Part shown: positions 49,934-57,379 of the stretch, in pieces
How the letters are laid out: each line of letters opens with the position of its first letter
Numbering within the stretch: position 1 is the stretch's first letter
Source: Caproicibacter sp002399225
GTDB taxonomy: Bacteria; Bacillota; Clostridia; Oscillospirales; Acutalibacteraceae
Direction: 5' to 3'
NCBI GenBank assembly: GCA_036756705.1
Contig: DAIOKN010000007.1
Location: forward strand, 29,311-93,310
Length of the DNA stretch: 64,000 bases
The notes under the pieces: model-generated
What the model saw: the letters and a program-made list of their open reading frames with translations, nothing else
The model's database searches: none
Told to the model about the DNA's origin: nothing
Made by a program: the position numbers and the translations under genes

Positions 49934-52465
49934 TTGCCAGGCAATCAAAAACGAATGAAACAATCTCTTTCTCTGCTGCTCGTTTTAGCTTTTGCGTTTT
50001 CCTGTCTTTCTTTTGTCCCAGGCCCTCATGCCGCTGTAAAGGAGGACAAAGTACTTCTCGCAGATGAAAATTTGGCGCAGGGAATCCATTATACGGAAGA
50101 GGACATCCAGAACTACGCGGGCGTGTCGGGGTACCGGGTGCGTTTTCATCACCTTGCCGTCACTCCCGGGACAAAGGATCTTCACATCATTTCCGGAAAG
50201 GCGCAGGATACGGTCAACGCGTTCGAAACCATTGGCGGCCAAACCCAGCGTGAAATTTCGCGCGGAAACCGGGTCGTCGCCGGAATCAACGCTGATTCCT
50301 TCGACATGGATTACGGCAGCAACCGCGGAATCATGGTCCAAAACGGAGATATCATCACCAGCCAGCCGTATAACCAGTACACGGTGGATCCGCCTGCTTT
50401 TTGGGTGGACCGCTCCGAGAAACCTCATATCGGCGCTCTGCGGGTGGGCGGCACCATCCGCATCGGGACGAACTATCAGGCCGAAGCCGATTTCATCAAC
50501 CGAAATCATTTCATGGGCCCGGCCGGATATCGCTCTTCGGCGAACTCCACTCGCATTTTTACAAGCAGTCTCACGCTCAGTCATAAGATGGTCAACGGTG
50601 CGGGAAAAGCGCCGGCCGAACAGGCGTATGCTCTGATTCGAATCAAAGGGTTTGGCGGCCGTCTGCGCCCGGGAACCGAATACACCGGGAAAGTGATCGC
50701 CTTATATTCCGCGGCGGGCTTTTCCATTCCGAACGACTGCATTGTTTACGCCGGGTATGGCGCGAAAGCCGCGGAGGTCCGAGGTCTCGCAAAAGGCATG
50801 GACGTTTCTTATCTCTGCCATCTGTATTCGGGGTCTTATACCGAAAACCGGGACGGCACGCTGAACAGCCACGGCACATTGCAGGACGACGCCGTAACCG
50901 CCGTAAACAGTTTTCAGCTTTTGGCAAAGGATGGGGCGCTGAATCACGCGGTTGTCGATAAAGTCGGGACCGACCAAAATGCCCGGACCGTGATCGGTCT
51001 GACCAAAGACGGAGCGTTGCAAGTGATCGTCATCGACAAACCCGGCACCTATTTCAGTGCGGGCAAAGGCTCCACCATGAAAGACATCGCCAACTACATG
51101 CTTCAGAATTTGCAGTGTTCGGACGTAATCAATATGGACGGAGGCGGCTCCTCGGAAATGATTGCGCGCCGCGCCGGCAGCGACGGACTCACGACGGTCA
51201 ACTTTCCGAGTGATGGCAGTTCCAGAACCGTAACCAATTCTCTGCTGTTTGTCAGCGACGCAAAACCGACCGGTGTAATCGGGCAGGTCCTTGTCGACAA
51301 AAGCACCTCGCTTTACAAAGGGTCCCATACCAAGTTTTCCGCCAGGCTGACGGACCAGTATGGCAATCAGGTTTCTTTGCAGGGACACCCTGTTGCCTGG
51401 AAAGCGGAAAAGGGCAAGATCGACCAAAATGGAACTTACACGGCGCCCGGTGCGCCCTGCCAGGATACGGTCACCGCAACCGCGGGAAAAGTCTCCGGCA
51501 CGGCGAAGGTCCGGGTCGTGGATGGGAATGCCATGAAATCGATCGGGCTCTGCGAAACCGGTGCGGTCGCCGTCCAGAAGGGTGAAAAAAAACAATTTTC
51601 CATGCATGCGTACGATGCTGAGAATCAGGAGGTTCTGATTGACCCTTCCGCCGTGCATTGGTCGCTGTCGAATTCCAAAGTGGGCTCGCTGAAAAACGGC
51701 CTGCTGTCCGTGACGGCCTCCGGCGGCACGGCAAAAATTTCCGGAACTTTCGGCGGCAAAACCGATTCGGTCTCGGTAATCGTCGGGCTGAAGGGGCAGA
51801 CAATCGACAATTTTGAACAGTTTCCGATTGAAGGATACTCTGCCGGCAGTTATCTGTACGGAAAGAAGACCCAATACGGCGGGAAAAGCAATATGCTGGG
51901 GCTGGAAACAAAAGGCTCTCCGCATAACCGGGTCAGGGACGGCAGACGCAGTCTCCGGCTGACTTATGACACCTCCCTGTGGGCGTGGGACGACAGTAAC
52001 CAGAAGCGAACATCAAACGGGACCGCCAGCCTGATCCCATTTTGGGACACCAGCAAAGATTATGCGGGCCACGGTAAATGGAACGAGCAGGAACGGTCCG
52101 TGATGGAATACAAATTTACCGCAAGAGCCATGCCGAAAAAATTCGGAGTGTGGGTTTACAGCGGAGATGAAAACCACGACGGGATCAGCGACAATAAAAG
52201 CTGCATGCTGGGCGCGTGTTTTTACACGGACTGCGCCGGAGGCTATCGGAAGAAAAGCGAAGCGCAGACGAAATCTCTGGTGCTGACGGACAGCATGGAC
52301 TGGATCGGCTGGAAATACCTTGAAGCGAAAATTCCGCCGGACTGGCGGATGCCGATTGTTTTCAGCTCCCTGTATTTTTCCAACACGGAGCGGATCTTAA
52401 AGCCGTCTCAAAACTATAAGACCGATCTGCTTTTCGACGATCTGCAATTTATTTACACGGACTAA
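49934..52465 (+). CDS. Exported phosphodiester-glycosidase (NAGPA)-family protein
   Basis: 843 residues. A signal peptide (MKQSLSLLLVLAFAFSCLSF, with cleavage near residue 34), then a NAGPA domain (about 90-440: VVAGINADSFDMDYGSN, ARTVIGLTKDG, VINMDGGGSSEM), two Ig-like segments (about 450-630), and a C-terminal beta domain that resembles a carbohydrate-binding module (SMDWIGWKYLEAKIPP, DLLFDDLQFIY). NAGPA enzymes split phosphodiester-linked sugars of wall polymers. TTG start with AAGGA 11 nt upstream. Possible role: trimming of wall or exopolysaccharide phosphodiesters. Confidence 0.82.
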   Translation: MPGNQKRMKQSLSLLLVLAFAFSCLSFVPGPHAAVKEDKVLLADENLAQGIHYTEEDIQNYAGVSGYRVRFHHLAVTPGTKDLHIISGKAQDTVNAFETIGGQTQREISRGNRVVAGINADSFDMDYGSNRGIMVQNGDIITSQPYNQYTVDPPAFWVDRSEKPHIGALRVGGTIRIGTNYQAEADFINRNHFMGPAGYRSSANSTRIFTSSLTLSHKMVNGAGKAPAEQAYALIRIKGFGGRLRPGTEYTGKVIALYSAAGFSIPNDCIVYAGYGAKAAEVRGLAKGMDVSYLCHLYSGSYTENRDGTLNSHGTLQDDAVTAVNSFQLLAKDGALNHAVVDKVGTDQNARTVIGLTKDGALQVIVIDKPGTYFSAGKGSTMKDIANYMLQNLQCSDVINMDGGGSSEMIARRAGSDGLTTVNFPSDGSSRTVTNSLLFVSDAKPTGVIGQVLVDKSTSLYKGSHTKFSARLTDQYGNQVSLQGHPVAWKAEKGKIDQNGTYTAPGAPCQDTVTATAGKVSGTAKVRVVDGNAMKSIGLCETGAVAVQKGEKKQFSMHAYDAENQEVLIDPSAVHWSLSNSKVGSLKNGLLSVTASGGTAKISGTFGGKTDSVSVIVGLKGQTIDNFEQFPIEGYSAGSYLYGKKTQYGGKSNMLGLETKGSPHNRVRDGRRSLRLTYDTSLWAWDDSNQKRTSNGTASLIPFWDTSKDYAGHGKWNEQERSVMEYKFTARAMPKKFGVWVYSGDENHDGISDNKSCMLGACFYTDCAGGYRKKSEAQTKSLVLTDSMDWIGWKYLEAKIPPDWRMPIVFSSLYFSNTERILKPSQNYKTDLLFDDLQFIYTD

Positions 52466-52665
52466 AAGCAGCCGCCATGCGGCGGGACAAAACCGATGAC
52501 GGGTTTTCCGGCGTTAGATCGTTAGATTATTAGAGAGATAAGGCCGTAATCAGAAAAGCGAAAGACGGTTTCGGCCTTACAGAATATAAAAAAGAAAGAA
52601 ATCCGCGTTTGAAGCAGCAGTGCGGACGTTGATTTCTTCCAATTGATGAGATTGGAGGACATCGT

Positions 52666-53340
52666 GTGAAAAAAATCCACATCTTTATATCGCAACATAA
52701 ATACTTCTATCTGCTTCTTTTATTGATTCCTCTGCAAATCTGGTTTCAATATTTGGAGCTGACGCTCATTCCGCAGTACATGACTCAAACGCAGTTTGAC
52801 CGGAAAATTCCTTTTATCAAGGAATTTGTGATCCCATATCTGACGTGGTTCGTTTTTGTCCCCTATGGGGTGATTTATGTCGGGCTCCATTCAAAAAGAG
52901 ATTTTTACAAGCTGTTTGTTTTTCTCTTTGGGGGCATGGCCGTCGCAAATTTAATGTTCACCCTCTTTCCAAACGCTCAGGATCTCAGGCCCGTTCTTCA
53001 TTCAACCGATCCGTTTTCTCTGCTGGTGAAAGGGATTTATATGATCGACCCGCCCACAAATGTATGCCCCAGCCTCCATGTGATCGATTCGATCGCCGCG
53101 AACACCGCTTTACAGCATTCCGAAGCGTTTTCTTCAAAAAAATATGGCAGGGCGGTCTCTTCCTCTATAACCGTGCTGATCTGCCTGTCCACCGTGCTGA
53201 TCAAGCAGCATGCTATTTTTGACGTGATCTGTGGGATAATCGTAGCGGCTTTCTTTTACCTTGCACTCTACAGATTGCCTTTTTCGCATTTCAGGGAAAC
53301 TTACGCTCAGAATTCATCCATATCGGGCAGAGCAACTTGA
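52666..53340 (+). CDS. PAP2-family membrane phosphatase
   Basis: 224 residues, six hydrophobic segments. The PAP2 catalytic signatures are CPSLHVIDSIAANT (general PSGH-type motif, here PSLH) and STVLIKQHAIFDVICG (last conserved His and Asp). Substrate may be undecaprenyl or lipid phosphate. GTG start with GGAGG 7 nt upstream. It lies 200 nt after the NAGPA gene on the same strand; both handle phosphate esters, but cotranscription is not proven. Confidence 0.83.
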   Translation: MKKIHIFISQHKYFYLLLLLIPLQIWFQYLELTLIPQYMTQTQFDRKIPFIKEFVIPYLTWFVFVPYGVIYVGLHSKRDFYKLFVFLFGGMAVANLMFTLFPNAQDLRPVLHSTDPFSLLVKGIYMIDPPTNVCPSLHVIDSIAANTALQHSEAFSSKKYGRAVSSSITVLICLSTVLIKQHAIFDVICGIIVAAFFYLALYRLPFSHFRETYAQNSSISGRAT

Positions 53341-53380
53341 AAAGAAAACTGCAATAAATCCCAGCACAAACATAAAGGGG

Positions 53381-53425
53381 CAGAGCCCGCCGCCTAAAAG
53401 GCGGCGGGCTCTGCTATAATTTTTC
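53381..53425 (+). terminator. Terminator after the PAP2 gene
   Basis: A perfect 14-bp stem CAGAGCCCGCCGCC and its complement with TAAAA loop, followed by CTATAATTTTTC. Confidence 0.85.
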
Positions 53426-53435
53426 TTTATCCGGT

Positions 53436-53730
53436 TTAGTCGTCACCCTGAAGAGCGTCGTAACCTTCTTCGCCTGTACGGATTTTGACGACATTCTCAA
53501 CGCTGTAAACGAAGATCTTACCATCGCCGATGTGACCGGTATAAAGACTTTCCTCGCCGTATCCACAACGGTCTGGATGGGTACCTTTGAGATGACGATG
53601 TCAAGGCGCCGGTCGGATCTGCAATACTCTTGGCAGCCTCATCCGCGATAAAGACGATTATCGAGATGGCGAGGAGTACCAAGAAAACCGTCAGGCCAAG
53701 TGCTTTTTGACGTTTCTTGTTTGCTTCCAT
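53436..53730 (-). pseudogene. Deletion scar: Amt-like N-terminus joined to a P-II C-terminal half
   Basis: The first ~40 codons (MEANKKRQKALGLTVFLVLL, a hydrophobic stretch, then ADPTGA) look like the leader of an ammonium transporter. After codon ~38 the sequence switches to the C-terminal half of a P-II protein (LDIVISKVPIQTVVDTARKV, then in another frame YTGHIGDGKIFVYSVENVV and RTGEEGYDAL), ending TAA at 53436. Frames shift at the junction and again inside AAAGTCTTTATACC, where one base is missing. Amt-P-II fusions or amt-glnK pairs are usual in clostridia; most of the body is gone. Not functional. Confidence 0.75.
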
Positions 53731-53760
53731 AACTTGAAACTCCATTTCTCTTCTTTTCAT

Positions 53761-54153
53761 CTGCTTTCCGTCTTCTTTTCTTCTGAAAGCGTTTCAGAAG
53801 AGAACTTCTGACGAATTGCAGATTTTCTCTTTCCGTTTCAGTAAGAAAATGAGACAGTGGAACATCATGTGCCTTCCATTTTGTTTTTCATTCCTGCCGC
53901 TGACCTTTTCATACTGCGAATGAAAAGAAATCATAAGAAGGCGTTCAAGACTGGCCCGGTCTTGAACGCCTTCGTTTTTAGAAATTATACACGATCATTT
54001 CCGATTTTGCAAGTTTGTTGAGTCGCTCTTTCAAATTATGCATGACGGAGGGCAACACAAGGTATCTTTTCAAGCATATCTGCATTTTCATTTATAAAAT
54101 ATAACTTAAAAGCGCAGAGAAAATTTTATAAAGCCTTCACGATTACCAGCGTG
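53761..54153. other. Gap without genes, with two hairpins
   Basis: A 9-bp hairpin CTTCTGAAA / TTTCAGAAG lies at 53780-53800, in the leader of the Amt/P-II scar, and a long hairpin at 53937-53973. The rest is AT-rich. No open frame with a binding site was found. Confidence 0.55.
53937..53979 (+). terminator. Orphan hairpin with T tail
   Basis: A perfect 15-bp stem starting GAAGGCGTTCAAGAC with 7-nt loop, followed on the plus strand by GTTTTTAG. No plus-strand gene lies directly upstream. On the minus strand it is 180 nt beyond the helicase stop, with a less T-rich tail. Confidence 0.6.
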
Positions 54154-55830
54154 TCATTTGCTTTTGCCGTGGTATTGGTGCCCGGAACCGGCGTTAAAGC
54201 GCTTTTTGCCGTTGGTACGCCGTCTGGATTCAAACGCATGTGGGCCAGATTTTTTGCCTTTCAGCTTGCTAATGTGAATGGTACGCCGTTTCATTCGGTA
54301 TCCGTTCATCTTGTTCAAAACTAAATCGGCCTGAGCCGCTTCCATTTCCACAATGGAATGGTCCCTGTAAAGTTTCATGTCCCCGATCGCGCTGATGGGC
54401 AATCCGGTAGTTTCCACGATCGTGCCAATGATATAATCGGCGTTTATTTTGCTGTCCGTACCGATATCGATCTTCAATCGGGTTTTCCCTTCTTCCGAAG
54501 GATGCGGTTCAACTCTTTGGACATTTTTGAGAGTTCTAAGACTTTTGTCTTTTTCATAGATGATTTTGCAGAGAACCGCCGCAACTTTTTTAGCGTCGTA
54601 TCCGCTCTGCTCCAGCTCGTCAATAAAGGATGCCCACTCCGAATCGCTGTTTTCGTCAAGGAGTTGTTTGATGCTTCCTCTGAATTTTTTCAGGTGCCTC
54701 TCCCGAATGTCATTCATATTGGGGACGGGTGCTTCCTCAATCTTAGAATTCATAAATTTTTCCAGAGAATGCAATCTTCTAAGCTGAGTCCGGCTTGCCG
54801 CTAAAGTGTAAGATGCCCCCGCCTTACCTGCACGCCCGGTACGCCCAATGCGGTGAATATAATATTCATCTTGATCGGGGATATCGTAATTGAACACGGC
54901 ATCCACATCCTCGACATCAATTCCGCGGGCTGCCACATCGGTTGCAATCAGAATGCCGGTATGACCGTTTTTAAAGTCGCTCATCACCTGGTTGCGCTGA
55001 CTTTGCTTTAGATCGCCATGGAGGCCGGCTGCCTGAAAGCCGCTCTCCTTAAGCTGCACGCAGAGTTCCTCCACCGTCTTTTTCGTATTGCAAAAAATCA
55101 GAGCCCGTTTGGGCCGATGGTACGCAAGCAGCAGCTTTAATGCATCCGTTTTATCAAGCCTTGGAACGTTGCAGTAAAATTGAGCAATATTAGCAACTGT
55201 CTTTTGCCCTTTGTCTGTTGTGATCATCTGCGGGTCGGTTTGAAATTCTTTTGTGATCTTCAGAATTGCAGGCGGCATCGTCGCACTGAACAAAACGGTT
55301 TGTCTTTTTTCCGGCGCCTGCCTGAGAATCGTTTGAATGTCTTCAACGAAACCCATGTCCAGCATTTCATCCGCTTCATCGAGGATAACCGTTTTTAGAT
55401 TTTCCAATGACAGTGTCCTGCGGCGCATATGATCCATGATACGGCCCGGTGTTCCTACAATAATCTGCGCCGTACGCAGCTGACGAATCTGCGGCGGCAT
55501 TGGCTCCCCGCCGCAAATCACCGCCACCTTGATATTTTGCAGGTATTTTGAAAATTTTCGCACCTCTGTGCCGGTTTGCATCGCAAGTTCACGCGTAGGG
55601 CTCAAAATCAGGATCTGCCCTTTTTCCTGGTTGCTTTGAGCAACCATCTGAACAACGGGTATTCCAAACGCGGCAGTTTTCCCGGTCCCCGTATTGGAAC
55701 GTCCGATGAAATCTTTGCCTTCCAGCAATGCGGGAATCGCATCGATTTGTATATCGGTTGCCTGAGTATATCCAATTTCTTCAACCGCACGCAGAATTTC
55801 CGGGATTAGGTTCATTTCACTAAATTGCAT
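54154..55830 (-). CDS. DEAD-box RNA helicase with DbpA-like C-terminal domain
   Basis: 558 residues. Full helicase motif set: Q motif TQATDIQIDAIP, SNTGTGKTAAFG, PTRELAMQTG, TPGRIMDHM, LDEADEMLDMGF, SATMPP, and HRIGRTGRAGKAG. Residues about 440-530 form a DbpA/CsdA RNA-binding RRM-like domain (GLPISAIGDMKLY), then a basic tail (KGKKSGPHAFESRRRTNGKK). Such enzymes assist ribosome assembly or RNA decay, often at low temperature. A single-gene unit with an 80-nt leader. Confidence 0.93.
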   Translation of the reverse strand: MQFSEMNLIPEILRAVEEIGYTQATDIQIDAIPALLEGKDFIGRSNTGTGKTAAFGIPVVQMVAQSNQEKGQILILSPTRELAMQTGTEVRKFSKYLQNIKVAVICGGEPMPPQIRQLRTAQIIVGTPGRIMDHMRRRTLSLENLKTVILDEADEMLDMGFVEDIQTILRQAPEKRQTVLFSATMPPAILKITKEFQTDPQMITTDKGQKTVANIAQFYCNVPRLDKTDALKLLLAYHRPKRALIFCNTKKTVEELCVQLKESGFQAAGLHGDLKQSQRNQVMSDFKNGHTGILIATDVAARGIDVEDVDAVFNYDIPDQDEYYIHRIGRTGRAGKAGASYTLAASRTQLRRLHSLEKFMNSKIEEAPVPNMNDIRERHLKKFRGSIKQLLDENSDSEWASFIDELEQSGYDAKKVAAVLCKIIYEKDKSLRTLKNVQRVEPHPSEEGKTRLKIDIGTDSKINADYIIGTIVETTGLPISAIGDMKLYRDHSIVEMEAAQADLVLNKMNGYRMKRRTIHISKLKGKKSGPHAFESRRRTNGKKRFNAGSGHQYHGKSK

Positions 55831-55919
55831 TACAATAATTCCTCGTTTTCTTTTCTTTAGCTAAACATTTTACTTTATTAGCATATCACGAAATCCTCAG
55901 GACATAAGTGCATCATACA

Positions 55920-55949
55920 TTTATAGTATCCGGATAGTGTCCGGACCAA
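55920..55949 (-). promoter_or_regulatory. Possible helicase promoter with doubled TCCGGA operator
   Basis: TTGGTC, 18 bp, TATAAA on the minus strand. Two TCCGGA palindromes (55929-55934, 55940-55945) lie in the spacer, centres 11 bp apart. Confidence 0.45.
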
Positions 55950-56098
55950 ATTTAGTTCTGCTAAAAAAATCAGCACGGACGGTGTGAATTTATAAAACTT
56001 ACACAGGTATCCTATGAAAGAGGTGAAGACGATCATAACGAGGAAAATAGATGCAGGGTAGTTCTACATGAAAATCAGAAGGCTTTTGGCGCCGCCTG

Positions 56099-56127
56099 TT
56101 TTCATAGAGTAAAAAAAGTGATATTAT
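56099..56127 (+). promoter_or_regulatory. Promoter of the DUF5067-like lipoprotein
   Basis: TTTTCA, 17 bp, TATTAT, with AGAGGAG ahead of the ATG at 56161. Confidence 0.45.
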
Positions 56128-56160
56128 AGAAATATAAAACAAGCAGAGGAGAAATATACG

Positions 56161-57252
56161 ATGAAAATTATGCGAAAATATTTGTGCTGCCTTTTTTCTG
56201 TATTGCTTATGATCGGCTTAGTTGCGTGCCAAAGCGCACCAAAACCAGAAGATACGGTGAAAGGCTATTTTGAAGCAGGGAAAAATTTTGACACTGCAAA
56301 AATGAGTTCATTTGTAAATCCTAAAAATGTAAGTTCTGGAAGCAGCTCATCAGGTACCTCTTCTGACAGCGGCGAAGCTGAACTTGAGAAATATTGTATG
56401 GATTATCTGAAAGGTAATGCTAAAAAGATTACTTACCATATTAAGGGAAGCGACGTGAAAGACTCCACTGCTACGATTACCGTGGACTGTAAATATGTCG
56501 ATGGCTCCCCAATTTTAAGGGATGCCGTTTCAGACTATATGGTAAAAGCATTTGGAGAAGCCTTCTCCGGCACACAAAGTTCAAGCAATTCTTCCAAAGA
56601 AATAGCCCAGATTATGACAGATAAGATGAAAACCGCAAAAGAAACTTTCACTACAAAGACAATAAAAATAAATTGTGTAAAAATCGATAAGAAATGGTAT
56701 ATTGATAAAATAAATGATGATCTTTCGGATGTATTTCTCTCCGGATTTGTATCAGCTGGAAAAGAAATTTCAAAATCATTCAGCAACTCAAACTCTTCCG
56801 CATCATCGGAATCAGGCGATAAGTCAAATTCATCACTGTCCGCTTCAAAATTTAAAAACAATATTTTGACAACGGATGACCTCAAAATTGAAATCACCAA
56901 ATACAAAGTAATCGCCCCGGGGAAAAAGGGAAACGAGTATGGTGAAAAACCTGTGATCGCCTTTTGGTATAAAGCCACAAATATATCCGGAAAAGAATTA
57001 GATCCGAATAACGCTTGGTTGATGTCATTTAAAGCGATTCAGGACAACGATCCGAATTCTGTAAATGAACTTAATATTGGCAGCCTTCCTGATGATAAAT
57101 TTTTGGATACCCAGTCCCATGAAATTAAAAAAGGCGGTACAGTTGAAAATGCCGTGGCATATGAGCTCAGTGATACAAAGACTCCCGTAACATTGAAAGC
57201 AACGGACCCCTCTGGAAAGAATTCAGGGGAGCAAATTTTTGATATAAAATAA
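56161..57252 (+). CDS. Lipoprotein with C-terminal DUF5067-like domain
   Basis: 363 residues. Lipobox LVAC at about residue 23, then a DUF4878/NTF2-like region (PEDTVKGYFEAGKNFDTAKM, later TIKINCVKIDKKWYIDKI), Ser-rich linkers at about 60 and 225, and a C-terminal beta sandwich (VIAFWYKATNISGKELDPNN, QSHEIKKGGTVENAVAYEL) as in DUF5067. It is AT-richer than its neighbours, with a codon use suggesting transfer. It faces convergent to the Vex-like ABC permease. Function unknown. Confidence 0.8.
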   Translation: MKIMRKYLCCLFSVLLMIGLVACQSAPKPEDTVKGYFEAGKNFDTAKMSSFVNPKNVSSGSSSSGTSSDSGEAELEKYCMDYLKGNAKKITYHIKGSDVKDSTATITVDCKYVDGSPILRDAVSDYMVKAFGEAFSGTQSSSNSSKEIAQIMTDKMKTAKETFTTKTIKINCVKIDKKWYIDKINDDLSDVFLSGFVSAGKEISKSFSNSNSSASSESGDKSNSSLSASKFKNNILTTDDLKIEITKYKVIAPGKKGNEYGEKPVIAFWYKATNISGKELDPNNAWLMSFKAIQDNDPNSVNELNIGSLPDDKFLDTQSHEIKKGGTVENAVAYELSDTKTPVTLKATDPSGKNSGEQIFDIK

Positions 57253-57379
57253 CATACGTATTGTCTTTATGAATGGCGGCTTCAATCATAGAAAAAGCCT
57301 CGTTTAGAAATATAAATATTTTTCACTATAAGAAGGACTCTGAAATTTCAATGCCAATGGCCTTTGGGACGGCTTTGAG

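Larger units (their letters stand above)
55831..56160. other. Intergenic region between divergent helicase and lipoprotein genes
   Basis: It carries the helicase promoter on the minus strand, the lipoprotein promoter on the plus strand, and two TCCGGA hexamers one helical turn apart. No open frame with a binding site was found between them. Confidence 0.5.
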
